From positions 620,001 to 684,000 of the forward strand of contig NC_013729.1 in NCBI RefSeq assembly GCF_000024345.1: a DNA stretch of 64,000 nt, given 5' to 3'. The notes beneath the pieces were generated by a model. That model was not told where the DNA came from. It did no database searches and saw nothing but the letters and a program-made list of their open reading frames with translations. Below, one piece after another: positions 35,318 through 43,921 of the stretch; positions within the stretch are counted from its first letter, which is position 1; every line of letters begins with the position of its first letter. The DNA is from Kribbella flavida DSM 17836 (GTDB taxonomy: Bacteria > Actinomycetota > Actinomycetes > Propionibacteriales > Kribbellaceae). The translations under genes were made by a program, and so were the position numbers.

Positions 35318-36880
35318 GTGGCTCGTGGCGATGGTCGGCTCACTCATGATCTCGACCCGCAGGATCTGGGTCCGCAGGACGCCTGTGGCGTCTTCGGAGT
35401 CTGGGCTCCTGGGGAAGAGGTCGCCAAACTCACCTATTTCGGGCTCTACGCTCTGCAGCACCGAGGGCAGGAGTCGGCCGGGATCGCGGTCGGCAACGGG
35501 AGCCAGATCCTGGTCTACAAGGACATGGGGCTGGTCAGCCAGGCCTTCGACGAGGCGACGCTGGCATCGTTGCGGGGGCACATCGCCGTCGGCCACTGCC
35601 GCTACTCGACGACCGGCTCCAGCGTCTGGGCGAACGCGCAACCGACCTTCCGGTCCACCGCGACCGGGTCGGTGGCGCTCGCGCACAACGGCAACCTGAC
35701 CAACACCGGTGACCTCGCGGCCACCCTGGACGGCAGCGACGACCTGGACCTCGGCCTCGACCTCGAGGTGGAGCACGCCAAGGCAAACGCCAAGCACGGC
35801 GCCTCCTCGGACACCGACATCCTCACCTCGATGCTGGCCGGCTACCCCGACCTCGACGTCGAGCAGGCGGCCGCCAAGGTGCTGCCGAAGGTCAAGGGCG
35901 CGTTCAGCCTGATCTTCATGGACGAGTCTACCCTGTACGCCGCCCGCGACCCGCAGGGCATCCGTCCGCTGGTGCTGGGCCGGCTCGAACGGGGCTGGGT
36001 GGTCGCCAGCGAGACCGCGGCGCTGGACATCGTCGGTGCCAGCTTCATCCGGGAGGTCGAGCCGGGCGAGATCGTCGCGATCGACGAGGACGGCCTGCGC
36101 TCCACCCGGTTCGCCGAGCCGGACCCGAAGGGCTGCCTGTTCGAGTTCGTCTACCTGGCCCGCCCGGACACCCAGATCTCCGGCCAGCGGATCCACTCCA
36201 CCCGGGTCCAGGTCGGCCGTCAGTTGGCCCGCGAGCACCCGGTCGAGGCCGACCTGGTGATCGCCACCCCGGAGTCCGGTACACCGGGCGCCATCGGGTA
36301 CGCCGAGGAGTCCGGCATCCCGTACGGCTCCGGCCTGGTCAAGAACGCTTACGTCGGCCGCACCTTCATCCAGCCCAGCCAGACGATCCGCCAGCTCGGC
36401 ATCCGGCTCAAGCTGAACCCGCTGCGCGAGGTCATCGAGGGCAAACGGCTGGTCGTGGTCGACGACTCGATCGTGCGCGGCAACACCCAGCGCGCGGTGA
36501 TCCGGATGCTGCGCGAGTCCGGCGCGGCCGAGATCCACGTCCGGATCTCGTCGCCGCCGGTGAAGTGGCCGTGCTTCTACGGCATCGACTTCGCCAGCCG
36601 CGCCGAACTGATCGCCAACGGCCTGAACACCGAGGAGATCTGCCGCTCGATCGGCGCGGACTCGCTCGGCTACATCAGCCTGGACGGGCTGATCGAAGCC
36701 ACCACGGTGCCGAAGGACAAGCTGTGCCGGGCCTGCTTCGACGGGGTCTACCCGGTCGAGCTGCCCGACCCGGAGCGGCTGGGCAAGCACCTGCTCGAGC
36801 TGCCGGTCAGCACCGACGTCGACGGTCTCGCCACGGTCTCCGGCGGTGCCGGCGCCGCGGACGCCCTGTCCCGTCCGTAA
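35318..36880 (+). CDS. purF: Amidophosphoribosyltransferase
   Basis: A 520-aa enzyme for the first step of purine synthesis, PRPP plus glutamine to phosphoribosylamine. The nucleophile is Cys23 in DACGVFGVW, so 22 residues are a propeptide to be cleaved, as in the Bacillus-type enzyme. HRGQESAG, GHCRYSTTG and HNGNLTN are glutaminase motifs. VVVDDSIVRGNTQ is the PRPP loop. Cysteines in WPCFYGIDF and KLCRACFDG match the 4Fe-4S ligands of that type. It is followed 119 bp later by purM. Confidence 0.97.
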   Translation: MARGDGRLTHDLDPQDLGPQDACGVFGVWAPGEEVAKLTYFGLYALQHRGQESAGIAVGNGSQILVYKDMGLVSQAFDEATLASLRGHIAVGHCRYSTTGSSVWANAQPTFRSTATGSVALAHNGNLTNTGDLAATLDGSDDLDLGLDLEVEHAKANAKHGASSDTDILTSMLAGYPDLDVEQAAAKVLPKVKGAFSLIFMDESTLYAARDPQGIRPLVLGRLERGWVVASETAALDIVGASFIREVEPGEIVAIDEDGLRSTRFAEPDPKGCLFEFVYLARPDTQISGQRIHSTRVQVGRQLAREHPVEADLVIATPESGTPGAIGYAEESGIPYGSGLVKNAYVGRTFIQPSQTIRQLGIRLKLNPLREVIEGKRLVVVDDSIVRGNTQRAVIRMLRESGAAEIHVRISSPPVKWPCFYGIDFASRAELIANGLNTEEICRSIGADSLGYISLDGLIEATTVPKDKLCRACFDGVYPVELPDPERLGKHLLELPVSTDVDGLATVSGGAGAADALSRP

Positions 36881-36999
36881 CGGGCTCGTCCGATGACCGC
36901 GGTCCCGACCCAGCCCGGCCGGGCGGTCGCGTCGGCGCCGCGGCAGCGTCCCGCCGTACGAACTTCCGGGACGCCGTCCCGCCGACGAAGGAGAACACC

Positions 37000-38076
37000 G
37001 TGAGCCAGGGCGCCAGCTACGCCGCCGCCGGAGTCGACATCGAGGCCGGTGACCGGGCCGTCGAGCTGATGAAGGAGTGGGTGGCCAAGGCGACCCGCCC
37101 CGAGGTGGTCGGGGGGCTCGGCGGGTTCGCCGGGCTGTTCGACGCCGGCGCGCTGACGGCGTACCGGCGGCCGTTGCTGGCCACCTCGACCGACGGGGTC
37201 GGTACGAAGGTCGCGATCGCGCAGAAGATGGACCGGCACGACACGATCGGGTTCGACCTGGTCGGCATGGTCGTCGACGACCTGGTCGTCTGCGGCGCCG
37301 AGCCGCTGTTCATGACCGACTACATCTGCACCGGCAAGGTGGTCCCGGAGACGATCGCGCAGATCGTCAAGGGCATCGCCGAGGCGTGCGTGGAAGCCGG
37401 TACGGCGCTGGTCGGCGGCGAGACGGCCGAGCACCCGGGCCTGCTGGAGCCGGACGAGTACGACGTGGCCGGGGCGTCGACCGGAGTCGTCGAGGCCGAC
37501 GAGCTGCTCGGCGCCGAGCGGGTGGCGGCGGGTGACGTGGTGCTCGCGATGGCCTCGTCCGGTCTGCACTCGAACGGGTACTCCCTGGTCCGGCATGTGT
37601 TCTTCGACCGGGCCGGCTGGCAGCTGGACCGCGAGGTCCCCGAGCTCGGCGGCACGCTGGGGGAGACGCTGCTCACCCCGACCCGGGTCTACGCCAAGCA
37701 CTGCCTGGAGCTGATCCGGGCGCTGAACCTGGACGGGGACCGGCCGCTGCACGCGATGTCGCACATCACCGGCGGCGGTTTCGCGGCGAACCTGGCCCGG
37801 GTGATCCCGGCCGAGCTCGCGGTCCGGATCGACCGGTCGACCTGGACGCCGGCGCCGGTGTTCGGCCTGGTCGGGCAGCTCGGCGACGTCCCGCAGCTGG
37901 AGCTGGAGAAGACGCTGAACATGGGCGTCGGCATGGTCGCGGTGCTCGACCCGGCCGCCGCGGACCGCGCGATCGCGGTGCTCGCCGAGCGGGACATCCC
38001 GGCCTGGGTCTGCGGCGAGGTCGGCACCGCCGGCGAAAAGACCGGTGTCGAGCTGCTCGGCGACTACGCCGGCTGA
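37000..38076 (+). CDS. purM: Phosphoribosylformylglycinamidine cyclo-ligase (AIR synthetase)
   Basis: A 358-aa ATP-dependent cyclase of the purine pathway. SYAAAGVDIEAGDRAVELMK opens the domain. STDGVGTKVAIAQ, VDDLVVCGAEPLFMTDYI and VGGETAEHPG carry the ATP and substrate residues, and HITGGGFAANLARVIP is the C-terminal lobe motif. GTG 37000 has AAGGAGAA upstream, so the longer open frame into purF is not used. The order purF-purM-DUF3073 is conserved in actinobacteria. Confidence 0.96.
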   Translation: MSQGASYAAAGVDIEAGDRAVELMKEWVAKATRPEVVGGLGGFAGLFDAGALTAYRRPLLATSTDGVGTKVAIAQKMDRHDTIGFDLVGMVVDDLVVCGAEPLFMTDYICTGKVVPETIAQIVKGIAEACVEAGTALVGGETAEHPGLLEPDEYDVAGASTGVVEADELLGAERVAAGDVVLAMASSGLHSNGYSLVRHVFFDRAGWQLDREVPELGGTLGETLLTPTRVYAKHCLELIRALNLDGDRPLHAMSHITGGGFAANLARVIPAELAVRIDRSTWTPAPVFGLVGQLGDVPQLELEKTLNMGVGMVAVLDPAAADRAIAVLAERDIPAWVCGEVGTAGEKTGVELLGDYAG

Positions 38077-38303
38077 GCGCTCCGGGACACCTGCGAACTC
38101 GTCAGGGGCCAGGCCACCTGGTCCGGTCCGGCGCACGGATCCGCCCCGACCATCCCGGGCCGGTCGACCTCACCCGGGGTCGAAGCGGGTACGGCGAAGC
38201 TTCCGCGGTACCAGCACCGCACCGGCCGGTTCACGCTCACCCAACGGGTGAACGTCACCGACGCGGCCTGGCACCGCCCGGCACGAAAACGGCAGGCCAG
38301 CAC
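38064..38303 (-). CDS. Possible 79-aa hypothetical protein
   Basis: A GTG-started frame that fills most of the gap after purM and overlaps its end by 13 bp on the other strand. About 85% of codons end in G or C, like neighbouring genes. The product has four cysteines, tryptophans and no charge bias (VTFTRWVSVNRPVRCWYRGSF, ADPCAGPDQVAWPL). No ribosome site or family is evident. It could be a chance frame in GC-rich DNA. Confidence 0.3.
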   Translation of the reverse strand: MLACRFRAGRCQAASVTFTRWVSVNRPVRCWYRGSFAVPASTPGEVDRPGMVGADPCAGPDQVAWPLTSSQVSRSAQPA

Positions 38304-38402
38304 GACCTGCGGTACCGGTGTGACAAAACGCCGTCGATCGCGCGCAGCTGGCCCGTCCGCACGCCTCAGGCGCGGGGACGAGCCACACGAGCTGCTGTCG
38401 CT

Positions 38403-38594
38403 TTACCGACGGGGGTGGTAGTCGTCGGCGTCATCGCCGGCGTCTGCGTCGTAGTCGCCGTTCACAGAACCAGTACCGCCCTCGGCCCCGCCGGACAGCT
38501 CACGCTTGAGCTGCTCCAGATCGGTTTCCCAGGTGCGGTACTTCAGGTCGCGAGCGACCTTCGTCTGCTTGGCCTTTGCACGGCCGCGCCCCAT
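38403..38594 (-). CDS. DUF3073 family protein
   Basis: A 63-aa protein with the family's invariant start MGRGRAKAKQTKVARDLKY and an acidic tail (DYDADAGDDADDY). It occurs beside purM in most actinobacteria, but its function is unknown. ATG 38594 is set by this motif; an upstream start at 38615 would add seven non-conserved residues. Basic N-terminus and acidic C-terminus suggest a nucleic-acid- or ribosome-associated role, which is speculative. Confidence 0.93.
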   Translation of the reverse strand: MGRGRAKAKQTKVARDLKYRTWETDLEQLKRELSGGAEGGTGSVNGDYDADAGDDADDYHPRR

Positions 38595-38810
38595 AGCGTC
38601 GACCCCCTCGCACAAGTCAACCGGGTACGCAGCGCGGCGCCCACGGATCAGTCGTCAGTAATCGTGGTTCTAGGTTACCTGCAGCGGGGGATCGACACAC
38701 GCACCGCCCCCTGCCTAGTGGTCCCCGAACCGGTCCGGACAGCCGGATGGGCCAGCCGGTCCCCTCTGACCGGCCAGGCCCACCCCGTCTTTTGCGCCTG
38801 ACGGCGCTGG

Positions 38811-39623
38811 TTACTTCACCTCGCGACGTGAGCTTGCCCACAGTCCGACGATCGTCGGCAGCACGATCCAGATGCCGAGCGCGGTGAGCGTCTCCGGCAC
38901 CATGCCGTTCAGGTCGCGCTCCGCGATCCGGCCGAAGGCGCCGAACACGTCCAGCCAATCGGCGTTGTCCTTGAATAGCGCAGGTCCGGCCAGCATCCAC
39001 GCGGTTGGGGCGATCAGGAAGACCAGGATGGCCACGGCGGTCTGCGCGATCACGGCCCCGAAGGCGGCGCCCATCACCACGTTCAGCGCGTTGGTCAGGT
39101 AGGCCCCGGCCAGCGACCCGCCCAGTCCGGCGTACGTCGCTCCGTCGCCGCCGACGGCTCCCCCGAGGGCCGTGGCTCCGAAGGCCAGCGCGGTCGTCGC
39201 GGTGAGAACCACGACGCTCAGCACGATCGCCGCGGCGAACTTGGCCAGCTGGACCCGGGTCCGGCGCGGCGACAGCGTGAACGTGGTCAGCGCGGTCCGC
39301 TGGGTCCACTCGCTGGTCATCGCCATCACACCGATCACCGGTAGCAGCAGCTGGACCCCGGTCGAGGCGGCGGCCAGAAAGTCGTCGAAGGCCGCCGGGC
39401 CGGACGGGAGGTGGGTGAGCTGCCAGGTCAGGGCGGCGATCGCGAGGGCCAGGATGCCGAGGATCAGGACCTGGCCGCTGCGGGTGTTCACTGACTTGCG
39501 CAGCTCGATGGTGACGAGCTGGAGGAAGGACTGGCCACGGGCGGGCGGCAAGCTGGACGCCACGGCCCGGTGCTTGCCGGCTGCCGCGGGGGCGGCCGGG
39601 GTGGTGAGGTCGGTGACGGTCAT
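38811..39623 (-). CDS. ABC-2 type exporter permease
   Basis: A 270-aa membrane protein with six predicted helices and the ABC-2 layout: a cytoplasmic N-terminus ending in IELRKSVNTRSG, VMAMTSEWTQRTALTTFTLSPRRTRV after helix 2 (the typical E-W-T-T loop), and hydrophobic pairs thereafter. It is encoded 27 bp downstream of its ATPase. The substrate is unknown; such pairs often export antimicrobial or signalling molecules. Confidence 0.9.
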   Translation of the reverse strand: MTVTDLTTPAAPAAAGKHRAVASSLPPARGQSFLQLVTIELRKSVNTRSGQVLILGILALAIAALTWQLTHLPSGPAAFDDFLAAASTGVQLLLPVIGVMAMTSEWTQRTALTTFTLSPRRTRVQLAKFAAAIVLSVVVLTATTALAFGATALGGAVGGDGATYAGLGGSLAGAYLTNALNVVMGAAFGAVIAQTAVAILVFLIAPTAWMLAGPALFKDNADWLDVFGAFGRIAERDLNGMVPETLTALGIWIVLPTIVGLWASSRREVK

Positions 39624-39650
39624 GTCGGAAGCTCCCGGTGAAAGTGGTGG

Positions 39651-40538
39651 TCAGGCCGCGACGGCGGTCGGGCTGGTCAGCTGGAAGAAGAGCTCTTCCA
39701 GGCCGGCGCTGTCGCTCTCGCGCAGCTCGATCAGGATCTGGTTCGCCGCGGCGGCCGCCCGGCCGACCTGCTCGGCGGTGGCGTCGACGCGCAGGGCGCC
39801 GTCGTGCAGCGGCTCCACGGACAGGCCGGCGGTGGTCAGGGCCTGCCGCAGACCGGCCGGGTCCAGCCCGCGGACCAGGGTGCCGCTGCCGGCGAGCAGC
39901 TCCTCCAGCGAGCCGTTCGCGACGATCCGGCCACTGCCGATGACGACGAGCCGGTCGACGGTCGCCTGGACCTCGCCGAGCAGGTGGCTGGACAGGATGA
40001 CCGTGCCGCCACGGGATGCGAAGTCCTGGAGCAGGCCGCGCATCCAGCGGATGCCTTCGGGGTCCATGCCGTTGGCCGGCTCGTCCAGGATCAGCGCGGC
40101 GGGGTCGCCGAGCAGGGCGCTGGCGATGCCGAGCCGCTGCCGCATGCCCAGCGAGTACTGCCCGACCCGGCGCTTCGCGGCCGAGCTGAGCCCGACAGCT
40201 TCGAGCATCTCGTCGGCACGGGTCTTCGGGACGCCGAGCAGGCTCGCGTTGAGCTGCAGCGTCTCCCGGCCGGTCCGCCCGGGGTGCTGGGCGGCCGCGT
40301 CGAGCATGACGCCGACGACCCGGCCCGGGTTCGGCAGGTCGGCGTACCGCCTGCCGGCGATGGTCGAGCTGCCGGAGGTCGGCGGCGTCAGGCCGGTCAG
40401 CATGCGCAGGGTGGTCGACTTGCCGGCGCCGTTCGGTCCGAGGAAGCCGGTGATGCTGCCGGGCTCGACGGTGAAGGACACCTCGTGGACGGCGGTCGTG
40501 CTGCCGTACCGCTTGCTCAGGTTCTCGACGGTGATCAT
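39651..40538 (-). CDS. ABC transporter ATPase (DrrA/BcrA-like)
   Basis: A 295-aa ATPase with Walker A GPNGAGKST near residue 39, signature YSLGMRQRLGIASALLG and Walker B ALILDEPANGMDPEG. HLLGEVQATVDRLVVIG gives the switch His. The C-terminal 90 residues are the extension typical of the drug-resistance (DrrA/BcrA) class. ATG 40538 places the domain start MITVENLSKRYG at residue 1. It is divergent from a NarL-type two-component operon, 143 bp away, a pairing often seen in peptide-antibiotic sensing and detoxification. Confidence 0.92.
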   Translation of the reverse strand: MITVENLSKRYGSTTAVHEVSFTVEPGSITGFLGPNGAGKSTTLRMLTGLTPPTSGSSTIAGRRYADLPNPGRVVGVMLDAAAQHPGRTGRETLQLNASLLGVPKTRADEMLEAVGLSSAAKRRVGQYSLGMRQRLGIASALLGDPAALILDEPANGMDPEGIRWMRGLLQDFASRGGTVILSSHLLGEVQATVDRLVVIGSGRIVANGSLEELLAGSGTLVRGLDPAGLRQALTTAGLSVEPLHDGALRVDATAEQVGRAAAAANQILIELRESDSAGLEELFFQLTSPTAVAA

Positions 40539-40681
40539 GACCGCTACTCTTCCGGCCCGGCTCCCTCGCCCACATCGCCCGACCGTCTCGCCCGGCCCCC
40601 TACGAAAGTCGTCGGGGACGCACCCTGGAACCACCCGGACGGGGGACGAGAACCGGTACGGAGCGCGACTACGCTGACCGA

Positions 40682-41851
40682 ATGCAGCGGTTGCGCCGGT
40701 GGTACGCCTGGTTCGTCCGGCATGCCGCGCGACTGCGTGACCTGCTGTACGTCGGCTTCAGCCTGGTGTCGATCGTCGCGCAGTCGGCCAGCACCTCCAC
40801 CCAGGGCGGCTGGAGAACCGACAGCTGGCTCGTGCTCACGGCCGGCCTGGTCGCGTCGCTGTCGCTGTGGTGGCGCCGCCGGTTCCCCAGAACCGTGACG
40901 GCGATCGGCATCGTCGCGATGGCGGGCGCGGAGATCTTCGTCCCGATGGGCTTGGCGCTGCTGACCCTGGCGATCCGCCGCCGCGACCTCTGGCTCGCGG
41001 TCCTCACCCTGGCCGCGTCCGCCGCGTTCGTCGCCAGCGGCCTGCGGCAGAGCGGCGATCTGCTCGTGCTGCTGTTCACCGCTCCCTTCCTGGTCGGCAC
41101 CTGGGTCGCGGTCGGCGCGTACATCGGCGCCCGGCGGGACCTGATGGTGTCGCTGCGGGATCGGGCCGAGCGCGCCGAGGCCGAGCGCGAGCTCCGGGCC
41201 GAGCAGGCGAAGCTGGGGGAGCGGGCCCGGATCGCGCAGGAGATGCACGACGTCCTGGCGCACAAGGTGTCGCTGATCGCGCTGCACGCCGGCGGCCTGG
41301 AGGTGAACCCGGCGGTGGGCGCGGAGAAGGTCGAGGAGTCGGCCGGGCTGATCCGGCAGACCGCCCGGCAGGCGATGGAGGACCTGCGCGAGGTGCTCGG
41401 CGTCCTACGGACCGACCTGAGCCAGGACGGAGCCGACCTGACACCGGTGCCGCGGGCATCCGACCTGGTCCGGCTGGTCGGTGACTCCCGGGCCGCTGGG
41501 GTCGACGTACGCAGTGAGCTGGCGCTGCCGGACGACGTACCGGCGTCGGTGGGGCGGACGGTCTACCGGATCGTGCAGGAGTCGCTGACCAACGTGCACA
41601 AGCACGCCCGGGGCGCGACCACCGAGGTGGTGGTGCACGGGGCCGAGGGCGAGGGGGTCACCGTCCGGGTGACCAACATCCGGCCGGTCGCGGCTGGTTC
41701 ACTGCTGCCGGGGTCCGGCGCCGGGTTGGTCGGCCTGCGCGAGCGGGTCACCCTGTCCGGCGGACGGTTGTCCGCCGGGCCCACGGAGGACGGGGGCTGG
41801 CGGGTCGAGGCCTGGTTGCCCTGGTCGGACGGCAGAGAAGGAGAGCTATGA
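40682..41851 (+). CDS. NarL-type sensor histidine kinase (HisKA_3)
   Basis: A 389-aa membrane kinase. Four or five N-terminal helices (about 20-150) form a short-loop sensor, so it likely detects signals in the membrane. A coiled linker leads to the HisKA_3 motif AQEMHDVLAHKVSLIALHAGG with phospho-His189, then an ATPase domain (VYRIVQESLTNVHKHARGA, GAGLVGLRERV). TACGCT at 40670-40675 lies 6 nt before ATG 40682 (leaderless). Its stop overlaps the regulator start. The divergent ABC exporter is its probable target. Confidence 0.93.
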   Translation: MQRLRRWYAWFVRHAARLRDLLYVGFSLVSIVAQSASTSTQGGWRTDSWLVLTAGLVASLSLWWRRRFPRTVTAIGIVAMAGAEIFVPMGLALLTLAIRRRDLWLAVLTLAASAAFVASGLRQSGDLLVLLFTAPFLVGTWVAVGAYIGARRDLMVSLRDRAERAEAERELRAEQAKLGERARIAQEMHDVLAHKVSLIALHAGGLEVNPAVGAEKVEESAGLIRQTARQAMEDLREVLGVLRTDLSQDGADLTPVPRASDLVRLVGDSRAAGVDVRSELALPDDVPASVGRTVYRIVQESLTNVHKHARGATTEVVVHGAEGEGVTVRVTNIRPVAAGSLLPGSGAGLVGLRERVTLSGGRLSAGPTEDGGWRVEAWLPWSDGREGEL

Positions 41852-42504
41852 CACGGCTGTTGATCGTGGACGACGAGGCGCTGGTCCGGGCCGGGCTGAA
41901 GATGATCCTGGAGTCGGCCGACGACCTCCAGGTGGTGGCGGAGGCCGAGGACGGCGCCGACGCCGCCGCGATGGTCCGCGAGCACCGGCCGGACGTGGTC
42001 CTGATGGACATCCGGATGCCCCGGCTGGACGGGCTGGCCGCGACCCGGGAGATCCAGGCGCTGCCCGAGCCGCCGAAGGTCGTCGTGCTGACCACCTTCG
42101 ACCTCGACGACTACGTGTTCCGGGCGCTGCAGGCCGGGGCGAGCGGCTTCCTGCTCAAGGACACGCCACCGCGCGAGCTGGTGCAGGCGGTCCGGGTGGT
42201 CGCCGCCGGCGACGCGATGTTGTCCCCGGCGGTCACCCGGCGACTGATCGGGCACTTCGCCGCGGACCAGCGCACCGACCGGCAGCGGCTGGCGAAGCAG
42301 CGGCTGAGCCGGCTGACCGACCGCGAGGTGGAAGTGCTCGTCGCGGTCGGGCGCGGCCTGTCGAACGCCGACATCGGCCGGAGCCTGTTCATGAGCGAGG
42401 CAACGGTCAAGGCGCATGTCTCCCGAGTGCTGGTGAAGCTGGACGCCACCAACCGGGTCCAGGTCGCGATCCTGGCGCACGAGGCCGGGCTGCTCGACGG
42501 CTGA
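41848..42504 (+). CDS. NarL/LuxR-family response regulator
   Basis: A 218-aa regulator. The receiver has VDDEALVRAGL, phospho-Asp54 in VLMDIRMPRLDG, and Lys of FLLKDTPPRELV. The LuxR helix-turn-helix is LTDREVEVLVAVGRGLSNADIGRSLFMSEATVKAHVSRVLVKL. ATG 41848 overlaps the kinase stop (ATGA). It likely regulates the divergent ABC-2 exporter genes. Confidence 0.95.
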   Translation: MTRLLIVDDEALVRAGLKMILESADDLQVVAEAEDGADAAAMVREHRPDVVLMDIRMPRLDGLAATREIQALPEPPKVVVLTTFDLDDYVFRALQAGASGFLLKDTPPRELVQAVRVVAAGDAMLSPAVTRRLIGHFAADQRTDRQRLAKQRLSRLTDREVEVLVAVGRGLSNADIGRSLFMSEATVKAHVSRVLVKLDATNRVQVAILAHEAGLLDG

Positions 42505-42547
42505 CGCGCGGCCCGCCTCGACCGACGGCGCGGCCCGGACACGACGA

Positions 42548-42597
42548 AACCGGCCGTGCGCCGCCGGAGGGGTGGGGGCGGCGACGCACGACCGGTT
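42548..42597 (-). terminator. Long hairpin between the response regulator and the NlpC/P60 gene
   Basis: AACCGG-CGTGCG-CGCC from 42548 pairs with the matching arm ending ACCGGTT at 42597. The two C/A mismatches on the plus strand are G.U pairs on the minus strand. That polarity suggests it terminates the minus-strand hydrolase mRNA. Confidence 0.6.
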
Positions 42598-42647
42598 ACC
42601 AGGCCAGCGACCCAGGGGGGAGTGGGTCTCGCTGACGGGCTAGGAAC

Positions 42648-43493
42648 TCACTTGCGGCCGAAGGCCACGTTCGAGCTCCAGATCTTCGCCTTGCCGATGG
42701 GGCGACCCGGCTTCGAGGAGTGCCACAGCATGTTGCCGCCGGCGTAGATGCCGACGTGGTAGACGCTGCCGCCGCCGCTCTTGAAGAACACCAGGTCACC
42801 CGGCTTGGCCGCCTTGCGGCTCAGGCGCTTGGTGGCGCTGTACTGCGCGCGCGACGTACGGGGCAGCTTCTTGCCGGCCTTCTTGTAGACGTAGCCGGTG
42901 TAGCCGGAGCAGTCGAAGCCCTTCGGCGTGGTGCCGCCGTACCGGTACGGCGTGCCCTTGAGCTTCGCGGCCTCCTTCAGCACCCGGGCGTGGAAGCTCG
43001 AGCTCTTGCTGGAGCCGCCGTGCAGCAGGCCGTGGCTGGCGGCGTAGAAGAGCGAGCGCCAGGTGTTCACGGTCATGGTGCCGGTGCGGGGCAGGCCCAC
43101 CCGGCGCTGGAAGTTGGCGACCGCGGTGCGGGTCGCCGAGCCGTACCAGCCACCGGCCGGCACGTCGAGGGACTTCTGCACGTACCGGACGGCCGAGCCG
43201 GCGTCCGCGTAGCGCAGCAGCGGCTTGGTGGCGATCGGCTTGTTGCCTCGGGCCCAGGCGGCCGAGGTGGTCTTCGAAGTTCCCGCGTGCGCGGTCTCCG
43301 CCGGCGTGACGACGCTGAGCGCCGCTCCACCGGACATGGCCAGGCCGACCGAGAGGACGGCGGCCGCGGCACGGGGGGCCGGCGACTTGCTGGTCTTGCG
43401 GTGCTTGGCCAGCGTCCGTCCGGTCGGCCGGGTACTGGATTCGCTCGTGGTGACGGCGCGCAGAAGCGCTGTCCGTCGGGCAGTGACGGGCAT
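42648..43493 (-). CDS. Secreted NlpC/P60 peptidoglycan endopeptidase with peptidoglycan-binding domain
   Basis: A 281-aa cell-wall hydrolase that cleaves peptide stems. The signal peptide is long (40 polar residues, then AAAAVLSVGLAMSGGAALSV, cleavage after TAHA at 70). A PG_binding_1 domain lies at about 95-150 (AGSAVRYVQKSLDVPAGGWYGSATRTAVANFQ). The NlpC/P60 domain from about 165 has catalytic Cys195 in FDCSGYTGYV and His246 in YHVGIYAGGNML. Expression is controlled by the c-di-AMP riboswitch directly before ATG 43493, with a CRP-like box further upstream. Confidence 0.95.
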   Translation of the reverse strand: MPVTARRTALLRAVTTSESSTRPTGRTLAKHRKTSKSPAPRAAAAVLSVGLAMSGGAALSVVTPAETAHAGTSKTTSAAWARGNKPIATKPLLRYADAGSAVRYVQKSLDVPAGGWYGSATRTAVANFQRRVGLPRTGTMTVNTWRSLFYAASHGLLHGGSSKSSSFHARVLKEAAKLKGTPYRYGGTTPKGFDCSGYTGYVYKKAGKKLPRTSRAQYSATKRLSRKAAKPGDLVFFKSGGGSVYHVGIYAGGNMLWHSSKPGRPIGKAKIWSSNVAFGRK

Positions 43494-43499
43494 GGTTGT

Positions 43500-43643
43500 C
43501 TCCCGACGCCTGCGGAGTTAGCTGTCGGGTTCGGGCTGAGAGTCATTAGCCCGGTCCGCTCCCGCGGACTTCACCCCAGGGTTCCGACCACTCACGGTCG
43601 AGACCCGAGTTCCTGGGTCCCCCACCCCTGCCATGGTGTTCGA
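43500..43643 (-). promoter_or_regulatory. c-di-AMP riboswitch (ydaO-yuaA type)
   Basis: Read on the minus strand, the class motifs appear in order: GGGGGACCCA (43623-43614), CCCTGGGGTGAAGTCC (43581-43566), GCCCGAACCCGACAGCTAAC and TCCGCAGGCGTCGG, ending near 43502. These match the conserved ydaO core. The ribosome site GGGAG (43504-43500) forms the 3' edge of the structure, 6 nt before ATG 43493, so ligand binding probably blocks translation. Cell-wall hydrolase genes are the known targets of this class in actinobacteria. Confidence 0.93.
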
Positions 43644-43873
43644 GGGGAACATGTGTGCCTGGCAGGGCTCGGCGTTGACACACATGCAGTTCGTCGTATT
43701 TGGCGAACCGCCGCCGACTGTATAACAGAACGATCACGACGCAAACCCTCAGATCCGCAGGAACCCTCTTGAAAGGCCCTCAGTGGGTCTCTGACGGGTC
43801 AGGGACTCCTGGTGAACATCAGGTGTCCTGAGCGCTTCTGAGCGGGGCTGAGGCGGCCGCACAGCTCAGATAC

Positions 43874-43887
43874 GTGATCTGCATCAC
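43874..43887. promoter_or_regulatory. CRP-like binding site
   Basis: GTGATCTGCATCAC is an inverted repeat (GTGAT-ctgc-ATCAC) fitting the TGTGA-N6-TCACA consensus in all but one outer base. It lies about 150 bp upstream of the presumed leader promoter of the NlpC/P60 gene. CRP sites upstream of resuscitation-type hydrolases are known in actinobacteria. Confidence 0.6.
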
Positions 43888-43921
43888 AATGGCAAGTCGC
43901 GCTCTGTGACAACGGGCACAG

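Larger units (their letters stand above)
43494..43921 (-). other. 428-bp regulatory interval before the NlpC/P60 gene
   Basis: This gene-free stretch contains, in minus-strand order, the CRP-like palindrome (43874-43887), several CTGAG repeats, an AT-rich promoter-like segment (TTATACAG, near 43719-43726), a hairpin-rich leader, and the c-di-AMP riboswitch. Confidence 0.7.
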
